Source: CAWGET01 sp963821715
Lineage (GTDB): Bacteria; Bacteroidota; Ignavibacteria; Ignavibacteriales; Melioribacteraceae
Length of the DNA: 64,000 nucleotides
Assembly: GCA_963821715.1 (NCBI GenBank)
Contig: CAWGET010000001.1
Span: 496,001 to 560,000 of the forward strand
Direction: 5' to 3'
The position numbers and the translations under genes are program-made. This document shows positions 1-9,048 of the stretch, in pieces. Numbering within the stretch: position 1 is the first letter of the stretch; each line of letters opens with the position of its first letter. Under the pieces are notes generated by a model. It saw only the letters and a list, made by a program, of their open reading frames with translations, was not told where the DNA came from and ran no database searches.

Positions 1-1
1 C

Positions 2-721
2 GAAGACGGCAATCCGCTTGTAGAAAAAATTCTTGATACCGCCGGGCAAAAAGGAACCGGCAAATGGACAGCAATTTCGTCGCTCGATATCGGAGCGCCG
101 CTTACTTTAATAGGCGAAGCAGTTTACGCCAGAATCCTTTCATCAATGAAAGAAGACAGAGTTGAAGCCGCAAAAATTTTAAGTGGACCAAAACCTGTAT
201 TTGAAGGTGATAAAAAACAGTTCCTCGACGATCTAAAAAATGCGTTGTATGCGTCAAAAATAATTTCATATACGCAAGGTTATATTTTGATGAAATACGC
301 GGCGGAAGAATACGGATGGAAATTAAATTACGGCGGTATCGCCTTGATGTGGCGCGGCGGCTGTATTATCCGTTCTATATTTCTCGGCAAAATTAAAGAC
401 GCGTTCGATGCTAATCCGGAATTAAAAAATCTTTTGCTCGCGCCTTTCTTCAAGGAAAAAATTGAAGCGTCGCAGGAGCCGTGGCGAAGAGTGGTTTCTG
501 TTTCAATTTCCAACGGTATCTGGATCCCTGCGCTTTCAACCGCATTAAATTATTTTGACGGATACAGAAACTCCCGGCTTCCCGCAAATCTGCTGCAGGC
601 GCAGCGGGATTATTTCGGCGCGCATACTTACGAAAGAATCGATAAACCGCGCGGTGAATTCTTTCATACAAACTGGACGGGAAAAGGCGGCGCGACTGCT
701 TCTTCTACTTATAATGTGTAA
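2..721 (+). CDS. gnd: 6-phosphogluconate dehydrogenase, decarboxylating (3' part; 5' end outside window)
   Basis: The reading frame is open from base 2 and has no start here, so this is the C-terminal ~239 residues of a ~480-residue enzyme. It oxidatively decarboxylates 6-phosphogluconate to ribulose 5-phosphate in the cytosolic pentose phosphate pathway. The visible signatures are the substrate-loop motif GQKGTGKWT near the left edge, the family segment LLQAQRDYFGAHTYER, and the C-terminal FHTNWTGKGG with the STYNV tail. An internal ATG at 146 is not the start because family-conserved sequence runs upstream of it. kduI follows after 25 bases with its own Shine-Dalgarno site, so gnd may be co-transcribed with the uronate genes. 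That is inference, because the promoter is out of view. Confidence 0.95.
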   Translation, partial: EDGNPLVEKILDTAGQKGTGKWTAISSLDIGAPLTLIGEAVYARILSSMKEDRVEAAKILSGPKPVFEGDKKQFLDDLKNALYASKIISYTQGYILMKYAAEEYGWKLNYGGIALMWRGGCIIRSIFLGKIKDAFDANPELKNLLLAPFFKEKIEASQEPWRRVVSVSISNGIWIPALSTALNYFDGYRNSRLPANLLQAQRDYFGAHTYERIDKPRGEFFHTNWTGKGGATASSTYNV

Positions 722-746
722 AGTATATTAAATAAAGGAGATTATT

Positions 747-1580
747 ATGGATGTTAGATATTCGCCCGATAAAAACGGCTTCAAAAAGATGAACACCGAC
801 GAATTACGCGAAACTTTTTTAATCGATTCCTTATTTGCGAAAAATAAAATTCCGATGACTTATTCCGACATCGACCGTTCCATTACCGGCTCTGCTGTTC
901 CTTCAGGTAAAACGATTAAACTCGCGGCTTCAAAAAAAGAGATGTCGGCAAATTATTTTACGGAGCGGAGGGAAGTCGGCATAATAAATATAGGCGCAAA
1001 AGGCTCCGTTACTATTGACGATAAAGTTTATGAAATGGAAAACAGAGACGCGCTTTATATCGGGCGGGGCTCAAAAGATATTTCATTTAAAAGTAACAAC
1101 GCTAAAAAACCGGCAATGTTTTATTTTGTCAGTTATCCTGCGCATCGCGATTACCCGACCAAGCAGATTAAATTTTCTGAATCAACTCCTACAAAATTAG
1201 GATCGGATGCGGCGGCGAATAAAAGAACGATTTATAAATATATTCATCCCGGAACGATGCCTACCTCCCAGCTGGTAATGGGCTTGACCGAATTGGAAGA
1301 AGGAAGCGTATGGAACACAATGCCTGCGCATACTCATCAAAGAAGGTCGGAGGTTTATATGTATTTCGGTTTGGAAAAAGATTCACTATTGTTTCACATT
1401 ATGGGCGAACCAGCAGAAACGCGGCATCTGGTTATTCGGGATAAGCAGGCGGTTCTATCAACAAGCTGGTCGATGCACGCTGGATGCGGAACGCAGAATT
1501 ATTCGTTCATCTGGGCAATGGGCGGCGAGAACCAGGAGTTTGACGATATGGATCACATTCCTATGAAATCATTAAAGTAG
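747..1580 (+). CDS. kduI: 5-dehydro-4-deoxy-D-glucuronate isomerase
   Basis: A 277-residue cupin-type isomerase, the usual family length of ~278. It converts 4-deoxy-L-threo-5-hexosulose uronate, formed from unsaturated galacturonate released by pectate lyases and GH105, to 3-deoxy-D-glycero-2,5-hexodiulosonate. The zinc ligands of the E. coli enzyme are all present: H195 and H197 in HTHQRRSE, E202, and H244 in WSMHAG. The start is supported by AAAGGAG six bases upstream. kduD begins 8 bases after the stop and supplies the next step, so the two form a transcriptional unit. No defect is seen. Confidence 0.96.
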   Translation: MDVRYSPDKNGFKKMNTDELRETFLIDSLFAKNKIPMTYSDIDRSITGSAVPSGKTIKLAASKKEMSANYFTERREVGIINIGAKGSVTIDDKVYEMENRDALYIGRGSKDISFKSNNAKKPAMFYFVSYPAHRDYPTKQIKFSESTPTKLGSDAAANKRTIYKYIHPGTMPTSQLVMGLTELEEGSVWNTMPAHTHQRRSEVYMYFGLEKDSLLFHIMGEPAETRHLVIRDKQAVLSTSWSMHAGCGTQNYSFIWAMGGENQEFDDMDHIPMKSLK

Positions 1581-1588
1581 AGAAAAAT

Positions 1589-2356
1589 ATGATACTTGAA
1601 AAATTTAAGCTCGAAGGGAAGAAAGCTCTCGTTACCGGATGCAAAAGAGGGATCGGCAAGGCAATGGCATTAGGACTCGCGGAAGCGGGAGCCGATATAA
1701 TCGGAGTTAGCGCTTCTCTCGAACTGCAAGGAAGCGAAGTCGAAAAAGAAGTAAACGCATTGGGTAAAAAATTCAAAGGATATCAATGTGATTTCTCCGA
1801 TAGAAAATCGCTTTACAGATTTATCGCAGAAGTAAAAGAAGAACATGACGCAGTGGATATTCTTATCAACAATGCCGGAACCATTTTGCGGAAACCCGCC
1901 GAAGAACATCCGGATGAATACTGGGATAAAGTTCTTGAAGTAAATCTTAACGCGCAATTTATTTTAGCGAGAGAATTCGGGAAAGAAATGTTGAAGAGAG
2001 GTTCGGGTAAAATTATTTTCACCGCTTCTCTTTTATCCTTTCAAGGCGGAATTACCGTTCCGGGTTACGCGGCAAGTAAAGGCGGAATAAAAACTTTAAC
2101 TATGGCTCTCGCAAATGAATGGGCTGGAAAAGGGGTAAATGTTAACGCAATCGCGCCCGGCTACATTGCAACAGATAATACAAAAGCGCTTCAAGAAAAT
2201 GAAACGAGAAGCAGACAAATATTGGAAAGAATTCCCTCCGACAGATGGGGAACGCCGGAAGATTTTAAAGGCGCGGCGGTTTTTCTATCATCGGACGCGG
2301 CTTCCTATGTTAATGGAACGGTTCTAATTATTGACGGCGGATGGATGGGAAGATGA
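1589..2356 (+). CDS. kduD: 2-dehydro-3-deoxy-D-gluconate 5-dehydrogenase (SDR family)
   Basis: A 255-residue short-chain dehydrogenase that reduces 3-deoxy-D-glycero-2,5-hexodiulosonate to 2-keto-3-deoxygluconate. It shows the NAD-binding TGxxxGIG motif at residues 16-23, NNAG at 94-97, the catalytic Y160/K164 pair in GYAASKGG with S147 upstream, and the C-terminal YVNGTVLIIDGGWMGR typical of KduD. Position directly after kduI fixes the assignment among SDRs. Cytosolic, with no signal peptide. Confidence 0.93.
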   Translation: MILEKFKLEGKKALVTGCKRGIGKAMALGLAEAGADIIGVSASLELQGSEVEKEVNALGKKFKGYQCDFSDRKSLYRFIAEVKEEHDAVDILINNAGTILRKPAEEHPDEYWDKVLEVNLNAQFILAREFGKEMLKRGSGKIIFTASLLSFQGGITVPGYAASKGGIKTLTMALANEWAGKGVNVNAIAPGYIATDNTKALQENETRSRQILERIPSDRWGTPEDFKGAAVFLSSDAASYVNGTVLIIDGGWMGR

Positions 2357-2435
2357 AAGTTTTATCAAAAAGATTAAGGCTGATCATCGCTTAAAAGAAG
2401 AGTGATGAGAGATTTCTAGTTAAAAAATAAAATAT

Positions 2436-3566
2436 ATGAAAACATCGATTGACATAAATAATCCGGCTCCGCTTTACGAACAAATCGAACTTGATTTAAA
2501 GAGTAAGATAAAAGATAAAAAATTGAAAGCGGGCGAGGCGATCGGTTCTCATCAGGAATTATCCAAGCGTTATGATGTAAGCGTGATTACTGTTAAACGG
2601 GCGATTCTGAATCTGGCGAGAGATGGATTTGTAGTAACGCGTAAAGGAAAAGGAACTTTCGTTGCGGGAAAAAGAAACGATGCCGGGAAAGTATTCCAAG
2701 AACACAAAACCATTGGTCTTGTTCTGCAGGATTTGAAGCATCCATTTTTTTCAATGATTGTTCGAAGTATGGAAGAACGCGCTTACGAACTGGGTTATAC
2801 AATTCTTCTTTCCGGTTCATCCAACAAAATTGAAAAAGAAGAGAGCCGGATAAATCATTTCAGAAAGATCGGCGTGGATGGATTGATCATCGCGTCGCTT
2901 TCCTTAAAATACAGCGCAACTGAATACATCAAAAAATTGCACGATGAAGATTTCCCTTACGTAATGCTTTCATATATGCATGACCCCGAATATTGGTTTG
3001 TTGGTTCCGATCATGAGCTAGGCGCATTTAAAGCGGCGGAACATTTAATCAAATTGGGTTATAAAAATATCGGATTTGTTCATCCGGGAAAAGGAAATCT
3101 TTTGGGCGAAGTTCGGAAGAATGGATACGCGGCTGCTCTGGCTGAATATGGAATTCCTTTCGAGTTGAAAAATCTATTCTTTCTTCAAAAAGTTAAGTAT
3201 GATTCAGGAGCCGACAGGATGGACCTCGGTTACGAATTCGGAAAAACATTTTTGAAAAAAAAATCCAAACCTGAAGCTCTGTTTTTTTACGAAGATACTT
3301 CGGCGCTTGGTTTTATAAAATATATGCTGGAAAAAGGCGTCAGAGTGCCTGAAGATATTGCCGTTGTAGGATATGACGATATCGATCTTGCAAAATATGC
3401 TTCCGTCCCTTTAACGACAATTAGACAATTGTCGGATAAAATCGGGATCAGCGCCGTAAACATTATCGATTCGCGCATCAATAATATTGATGTGATCAAC
3501 CGGACGATATTCAAACCTGAGTTGATCGTTCGGGAATCAACGGGAGTTAAATTAATCGATGAATAG
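2436..3566 (+). CDS. GntR-type winged-helix / LacI-type sensor hybrid transcriptional regulator
   Basis: A 376-residue regulator. Residues ~1-75 form a GntR-family winged helix (PLYEQIELDLKSKI, then ELSKRYDVSVITVKRAI and the wing GKGTFV). Residues ~88-376 form a periplasmic-binding-protein-like effector domain of the LacI/GalR type (TIGLVLQDLKHPFF, EDIAVVGYDDIDLAKYASVPLTTI). This architecture is known from AraR-like sugar regulators. Its place between kduI-kduD and uxaC-uxaE suggests that it senses a uronate or oligogalacturonide and controls this locus, which is inference. The next gene starts inside its last codons (8-base overlap), so the two are translationally coupled. Confidence 0.9.
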   Translation: MKTSIDINNPAPLYEQIELDLKSKIKDKKLKAGEAIGSHQELSKRYDVSVITVKRAILNLARDGFVVTRKGKGTFVAGKRNDAGKVFQEHKTIGLVLQDLKHPFFSMIVRSMEERAYELGYTILLSGSSNKIEKEESRINHFRKIGVDGLIIASLSLKYSATEYIKKLHDEDFPYVMLSYMHDPEYWFVGSDHELGAFKAAEHLIKLGYKNIGFVHPGKGNLLGEVRKNGYAAALAEYGIPFELKNLFFLQKVKYDSGADRMDLGYEFGKTFLKKKSKPEALFFYEDTSALGFIKYMLEKGVRVPEDIAVVGYDDIDLAKYASVPLTTIRQLSDKIGISAVNIIDSRINNIDVINRTIFKPELIVRESTGVKLIDE

Positions 3567-4617
3567 AGCAAAATTAAATATCGGAATAGTAGGCTGCGGA
3601 ACTATTGCTGAGATACACGCAAAGGCAATAAGCGCAAGTACTTATTTAAATTTAATTTCAGCATTCAGCAGAAATACAACTAATTTAGAAAAGATTACGA
3701 ACTCGTATAATGCGAAGGGTTTTTCAGATATTGATAAATTCTTAAAAGATTCTGAACTCCAGGCTGTAAGCATCTGCACTCCTAGCGGAACACATCTTGA
3801 TTATGCCGGACTTGCCGCAGAGGCGGAAAAGCATGTAATAATTGAAAAGCCGATTGAGGTAAATCTTCCTAGAGCAAAAAAAATAATTGATAAATGTAAA
3901 GAGCGCGATGTAAAACTTGCTGTTATTTATCAGAATAGATTTATTAAAGATGTAGTAAAGATGAAAAGAGTATTAGATACGGGAGAAATTGGGAAAATAT
4001 TTTTAGCCGACGCCTACGTAAAATGGTTTAGAAGCCAGACGTATTATAACAGCGCAGAGTGGCGCGGCACAATGAAGTTGGATGGCGGGGGCGTTCTTAT
4101 CAATCAGGCTATTCATACCGTCGATCTTCTATTATGGCTTGCCGGTGAAATTGAAACTCTTTATGCGCAGACTGGAACTTTTACTCATCAAAATTTGGAA
4201 GGCGAAGATAACGCCGCCGCGGTCTTGAAATTTAAGAACGGAGCTATTGGCGCTTTGGAAGCTTCAACGTCAATTAAGCCGGCGTTCAAAAGAAAAATTG
4301 AAATTCACGGAGAAAAAGGAACAGCCGTTTTAGAAGGCGATAAGTTCAGACTTCTTTCAAATAATGAAGACTTGGAAACAAACGAAGACAAATCTTCCAA
4401 CGCCGGAGGAGCCGATCCATTGGCGGGATTTTCAATTGAGCCGCATAAGCTACAGTTCGAACAAATTGCCGAGGCGATAAAAAATAATTTGGAGCCGGTC
4501 GTGTCCGGCGAAGAAAGTTTGAAATCTCTGGCGATTGTAAAATCGATTTACGAATCGGCAAAGCTGAATATGCCGATAAATATAAATGATTTCATAAATA
4601 AAGAGATACAAAAATGA
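3559..4617 (+). CDS. Gfo/Idh/MocA-family NAD(P)-dependent oxidoreductase
   Basis: A 352-residue dehydrogenase with an N-terminal Rossmann fold (G12xG14xxA17 in VGCGTIAEIH), the family EKP motif at 96-98 that carries the catalytic lysine, and a C-terminal alpha/beta substrate domain (MKLDGGGVLINQAIHTVDLL). Members oxidise or reduce sugars, inositols or uronates, and sequence alone does not fix the substrate. The 8-base overlap with the regulator and 4-base overlap with the DUF4861 gene place it in the uronate operon. A role on an uncommon pectin-derived sugar acid is plausible but unproven. No signal peptide, so it acts in the cytosol. Confidence 0.88.
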   Translation: MNRAKLNIGIVGCGTIAEIHAKAISASTYLNLISAFSRNTTNLEKITNSYNAKGFSDIDKFLKDSELQAVSICTPSGTHLDYAGLAAEAEKHVIIEKPIEVNLPRAKKIIDKCKERDVKLAVIYQNRFIKDVVKMKRVLDTGEIGKIFLADAYVKWFRSQTYYNSAEWRGTMKLDGGGVLINQAIHTVDLLLWLAGEIETLYAQTGTFTHQNLEGEDNAAAVLKFKNGAIGALEASTSIKPAFKRKIEIHGEKGTAVLEGDKFRLLSNNEDLETNEDKSSNAGGADPLAGFSIEPHKLQFEQIAEAIKNNLEPVVSGEESLKSLAIVKSIYESAKLNMPININDFINKEIQK

Positions 4618-5840
4618 AAAAATATTTTTTTTTAGTATTAAGCGTAATATTAATTTTAGCATGTTCTTCGGAAGAGGAAAAAAGAGAAATTACACTCTCA
4701 AATCCACTTGATGAAAACCGGGAAGCCGAATATGTCGAAATCGATTTAAGCAGGCTTGAAGGAACGCCGGACGATCTATCAAATCTATCAGTATCAACTG
4801 GAGATTCTCTTATCCCTTTCCAGAGCGTTGGAGAAGATAGAATAGCCTTGGCAACAAATTTTTCTCCGTTCGAAGAAAAAATTGTATCGATTGATTTTAA
4901 CGGTTCGGAAAGCATGGAAGCATTTGAGCCCGGAACTTACGCCGAAATAGCGATGAAAATTAATTACGAAAAGAAAGACGGGAAATATTCGGGAGGCGAA
5001 TTCCAAACCTTCGATAGTGTGAGAGTTCCCAACGATCATACAGATCACAACGCATTGTTTAAGTATGAAGGTCCGGGATGGGAATCGGAGAAAGTAGGAT
5101 ATAGAATGTATATAGATTGGCGAAACCGAATCGATATATTCGGCAAAAAGTCCGATGAATTGGTTTTGCAGGATGTGGGAATAGACGACAGAGACGCAAA
5201 AGATGACTCTTATCACGAGATGCAGCCTTGGGGAATGGACATTTTGAAAGTGGGGAATACTCTCGGCATTGGAACTTTCGCAATGAAAACAGACAACGGC
5301 TTCCAATCCGTTGAAAAACGCGACAGCGTAATTGTCCGTGTCACTGAGAACGGTCCGGTAAAATCTAATGTAAAAGTAAATTATTACGGATGGATTATTG
5401 AAGACGAAAAATATGATCTGGAAGCCGATCTTTCAATTACGGCGGGAAGCCGATTAACAAAATCCGATTTAAAAATTTCAGACAACGCGGAAAGCATCTT
5501 AACCGGACTTGCAAAATATCCGGGAACGGAATTTCTGAAAGATTCAACCGGAAACGGCTGGAGTTTTATAGGACTTTACGGAGAACAGGCTTTATCGGGC
5601 GACGACCTTGGTATAGCAATATTTTTTAACGAAGACGATCTTATTGAGCAGACGGAAGACGATGAAAATTATCTCATTGAATTAAAACCTAAAGACGGTA
5701 AAGTAAAATATTATTTCGCAGCCGCCTGGATTCAGGAAAAAGAGGGAATTACGAATATTGAAGAGTTTAACAATTATTTGAACGAAACTATCCAGACTTT
5801 GAATAATCCGATAAAAGTTGAATATAATTTGGAGCGGTAA
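4614..5840 (+). CDS. DUF4861-type lipoprotein of the pectin locus
   Basis: A 408-residue protein with a lipoprotein signal (hydrophobic residues 4-16, lipobox LILAC, cysteine ~17) followed at once by SSEEEKRE. The rest matches my recollection of the DUF4861 family, with the stretches NPLDENREAEYVEIDL, TDHNALFKYEGPGWES and GYRMYIDWRNRIDIFGKK. These proteins recur in Bacteroidota polysaccharide loci near uronate genes, and their biochemical role is not established to my knowledge. The acidic run after the cysteine resembles the lipoprotein export signal for surface display in Bacteroidota. It overlaps the upstream gene by 4 bases and uxaC by 1 base, so it is probably in the same mRNA. Confidence 0.8.
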   Translation: MKKYFFLVLSVILILACSSEEEKREITLSNPLDENREAEYVEIDLSRLEGTPDDLSNLSVSTGDSLIPFQSVGEDRIALATNFSPFEEKIVSIDFNGSESMEAFEPGTYAEIAMKINYEKKDGKYSGGEFQTFDSVRVPNDHTDHNALFKYEGPGWESEKVGYRMYIDWRNRIDIFGKKSDELVLQDVGIDDRDAKDDSYHEMQPWGMDILKVGNTLGIGTFAMKTDNGFQSVEKRDSVIVRVTENGPVKSNVKVNYYGWIIEDEKYDLEADLSITAGSRLTKSDLKISDNAESILTGLAKYPGTEFLKDSTGNGWSFIGLYGEQALSGDDLGIAIFFNEDDLIEQTEDDENYLIELKPKDGKVKYYFAAAWIQEKEGITNIEEFNNYLNETIQTLNNPIKVEYNLER

Positions 5841-7253
5841 TGGCTGAGTACAATTTAAACGAAGATCGATTTTTCGATCCGGATCTGCAGGTAAGAAAAA
5901 TAGCGAGCGAGATTTATTCGCAGACAAAAGATTTGCCGATTATTTCCCCTCATGGTCACGTAGATCCGAAAATTTTGGCGGAGAATAATCACTTTCCTAA
6001 TCCTACGGAATTATTTTTAATTCCCGATCATTATTTATTCAGAATGCTTTACTCCCAAGGAATTCCGATGGAAGCTCTCGGCGTTCCAACCAAAGACGGA
6101 GGCGAAGTTGAAAAAGATCCAAAAAAAATATGGAAACTTTTTGCCCAGAACTATTATCTATTCTCAGGAACTCCTTCGGGCGTTTGGCTAAATTATGAAT
6201 TCAATAAAGTTTTCGGCATAAAAGAAAAATTGGACGGAGAGAACGCTTTAAAAATTTATGAAGAACTGAATGAGAAAATTCAATCGGACGATTTTCTTCC
6301 GCGCAAATTGTTTAAGGATTTCAACATAGAAGTTTTAACAACCACAGATGCTGCTTCCGATGATCTTAAGTATCATAAAGAAATCCAGGATTCAGATTGG
6401 GACGGAAGAGTAGTTCCCTGCTTCCGACCTGACGCTCTGACCGATTTTTCAAAAATCGATTGGCGGGATCAATTAAGAAAATTGGAAAAAGCAGTCGGCT
6501 CTGAAATCAGAAATTATCGGGATTATATTTCGACGCTTAAAGAGAGAAGAAAATTCTTTTAAAGAAATGGGCGCGACCTCAACGGATCATGGAGTTTTTT
6601 CTCCGGAGACATTCGAATTGGAGGAAAAAAAAGCTGAAGAAATATTTAAACGAGCTTTGGAAGGTAAAGCTTCCGAAGAGGACGCTGAAGATTTTACCGC
6701 GCATATGCTGATGGAAATGGCAAAAATGAGCGTTGAAGACGGATTGGTTATGCAGATTCACGCCGGCGCTTACAGAGATCATAATCCGAAAATATTTGAG
6801 AAATTCGGGGCTGACAAAGGCGCCGATATTCCATTTCAAACTGATTTTACATTTAACCTGAAAGAACTGTTGAATAAATTCGGAAATAATCCTGAATTCT
6901 CTTTAATAGTTTTTACGCTTGACGAAACGACTTATAGCCGCGAACTTGCTCCTCTCGCAGGACATTATCCCGCAATGAAACTCGGACCGGCTTGGTGGTT
7001 TCACGACAGCATTGAAGGAATGACGCGCTACAGAGAAAGAGTTACGGAAACTGCAGGCTTTTATAACACAGTAGGATTTAACGACGACACGCGCGCCTTC
7101 GTTTCTATTCCGGCGCGGCACGATGTTGCCCGCAGGATCGACGCCAATTTCCTCGCAGGGAAAGTTGCTCGTCATATTATTTCCAAAACAGACGCCGAAA
7201 AAATAGCCCACGAACTTGCTTACGGGTTAGTAAAAAAGAATTACAAATTATGA
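5840..7253 (+). CDS. uxaC: Uronate isomerase (glucuronate/galacturonate isomerase), interrupted by a +1 frameshift
   Basis: Isomerises D-galacturonate to D-tagaturonate and D-glucuronate to D-fructuronate. The first frame (5840-6562) carries the amidohydrolase-type metal motif SPHGHVDP (H38, H40). It stops at TAA 6560-6562, exactly where family members continue ERRxFFKExGATxTDHG. The second frame (6567-7253) resumes with EMGATSTDHG and runs to the normal C-terminus (GFNDDTRAFVSIPARHD). Removing one T from the run at 6557-6560 restores one ~470-residue protein. This could be a sequencing or assembly indel, a fresh mutation, or a +1 slip (UUU UAA A); the first is most likely. uxaE follows 16 bases on, completing the galacturonate-to-fructuronate route. 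Confidence 0.9.
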
Positions 7254-7269
7254 ATCAACGGGAAGAAAA

Positions 7270-8808
7270 ATGAATAAAATTGAGTTTAAGGATGTTGCGC
7301 TTTCATTAGATGCATCGGAAAATAAACCTCAAAAAATTTTTTTTGATGATGGTAATGAAATCGAAGTCTATCCTAAATCCTTAAATCAAAAGGAAGATGA
7401 TTTATTTTTCATCGGAAGGAAAGGCGGAATAAAATATTTATTCATACTATCTGATGATGGAAATAGTTCGTCAGAAAAATTTTCTTGTATTATAGAAAAT
7501 TCATTTTTAAAAAGATGCGAACTGACTACCGAGAACAGGAAAGCGCTGCAACTGATATTTGATTTTACAAATCCAAAAGTTATCGGCTTGGTAAATTCAT
7601 TCGGGTTTGGAGATAGAATTGGTCTTGCGAATGCAGGACATTTACGTTCGCTCGATATATCAGATTTTAAGCCGATCCTTACACAGCAATCGATACGCGA
7701 ATTAACTAGAACCAATAGAACGCCTGATGATGTGATGGACGCCGCAATTTGGGCGGTTTTTCAGGAAGATTACAAAGCCGGATTCGGCGCGGATGCCGAT
7801 CATCTTAAAACAAAGGAAGATATTGATCTGATGATGGAAGCCGGATATAAAATGTTTACTTTCGATCCGAGCGATTTTGTGGAGAACAACGCAGATAATT
7901 TTGGCGAAGATGAATTGAAAGAAATGCTTTCAAAATATCCGTGGGAAGAATTGAATGATTCCTTAGCTAAAGCGGAAGATCGATATTTAAAAAATGAAAT
8001 TGATATTTCCGGGAATTTGAGATTAAATCCGGAAAATATTGATTTACTCCGCGCTTATGTTAAATACGGTAAAGCCCTTGCTCACATTCAAAAACTTAAT
8101 CATCACATAAAAACAAAATATCCGGAAAAGGATTATGAGGTTGAAGTTTCGGTAGATGAAACCGAATCGGTAACGACTCCGTTTGAGCATTTCTTTATAT
8201 CGAATGAATTGAAAAGACTAGAAGTGAGTTTTGTAAGTCTGGCGCCGAGATTTGTTGGCGACTTTGAAAAGGGGATTGATTACAAAGGCGATCTTGATCT
8301 ATTTAAAAAAGAATATGAAAAACATTTGGCAATAACAAAATATTTTGGAAATTATAAAATCAGTCTTCACTCCGGCAGCGATAAATTTTCCGTTTACGAA
8401 ATCATAGGCTCAATGAAGGGCGCGTTTACTCACGTGAAAACAGCGGGAACGAGTTATTTGGAAGCGCTGAAAGTTTGTGCAATCGAAGAGCCTGCATTGT
8501 TCAGGGAGATACTCGATTATTCACGAGGACTTTATGAAGAAGAGAAGCGGACATATCACGTTTCCGCGGATGTAGAAAAAGTCCGTCCGGTGAATGAATA
8601 TAAAGATTCGGAATTAGAAAAGTTATTCGATTCAAACGACGCGCGTCAGATTCTACACGTAACCTTCGGCAGGATTTTGACGGATGAGGATGAAAACGGC
8701 AAATATATTTTTAAGAATAGAATCGTCGATTGCCTTAAACGGAATGAAGAAACGCATTATAAAATTTTAATCAAACATTTTCATAAACATTTAAAGCCAT
8801 TTAATTGA
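7270..8808 (+). CDS. uxaE: Tagaturonate epimerase
   Basis: A 512-residue protein matching the UxaE family first described in Thermotoga, which epimerises D-tagaturonate to D-fructuronate and so feeds galacturonate into the glucuronate branch. Recognisable stretches are FGFGDRIGLANAGHL near residue 120, GFGADADHLK near 175, SVDETESVTTPFEHFF near 300 and FGNYKISLHSGSDKFSVY near 370. It lies directly after uxaC, as in other organisms that use this route. It has no signal peptide and is cytosolic. A GGAAG Shine-Dalgarno-like site precedes the ATG. No uxaA/uxaB-type altronate genes are seen nearby, which agrees with the epimerase pathway. Confidence 0.88.
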   Translation: MNKIEFKDVALSLDASENKPQKIFFDDGNEIEVYPKSLNQKEDDLFFIGRKGGIKYLFILSDDGNSSSEKFSCIIENSFLKRCELTTENRKALQLIFDFTNPKVIGLVNSFGFGDRIGLANAGHLRSLDISDFKPILTQQSIRELTRTNRTPDDVMDAAIWAVFQEDYKAGFGADADHLKTKEDIDLMMEAGYKMFTFDPSDFVENNADNFGEDELKEMLSKYPWEELNDSLAKAEDRYLKNEIDISGNLRLNPENIDLLRAYVKYGKALAHIQKLNHHIKTKYPEKDYEVEVSVDETESVTTPFEHFFISNELKRLEVSFVSLAPRFVGDFEKGIDYKGDLDLFKKEYEKHLAITKYFGNYKISLHSGSDKFSVYEIIGSMKGAFTHVKTAGTSYLEALKVCAIEEPALFREILDYSRGLYEEEKRTYHVSADVEKVRPVNEYKDSELEKLFDSNDARQILHVTFGRILTDEDENGKYIFKNRIVDCLKRNEETHYKILIKHFHKHLKPFN

Positions 8809-8894
8809 ATTTGGAAATGCTTCTTTTGGATATTCTATTTGCAGTTTCATAATTTTTATTAGATTTTTAAAAAAAATGTTTTTTAAATTTTTGC

Positions 8895-8957
8895 TTGACA
8901 ATATTATCTATTTTTTTGCAAATTAAAGTAAACGATTAAGTAAAGCATTAAGTAAAG
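8895..8957 (+). promoter_or_regulatory. Candidate promoter and tandem operator upstream of the GH105 gene
   Basis: In the 240-base gap before the GH105 gene, TTGACA (8895-8900) is followed by three tandem ~12-base units: ATTAAAGTAAAC (8922-8933), GATTAAGTAAAG (8934-8945) and CATTAAGTAAAG (8946-8957). Tandem 12-mers in a promoter-sized gap between two sugar operons suggest a regulator-binding array for the second, extracellular part of the pectin locus. The bound regulator, perhaps one of the two LacI-type proteins here, is unknown. Confidence 0.4.
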
Positions 8958-9048
8958 ATCACCAATGTTCACATTCTTAATGTAACTTACCCGGCGAAGC
9001 TGTGTATTTTACTTCTTTTAACCATTCTTCACATAATTTAAATTCTAA

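Noticed and set aside
4794..5306. 170-codon minus-strand open frame
   Set aside because: It lies wholly opposite the DUF4861 lipoprotein gene, which has a signal, overlaps with both neighbours and family sequence; the shadow has no coherent domain or ribosome-binding site.
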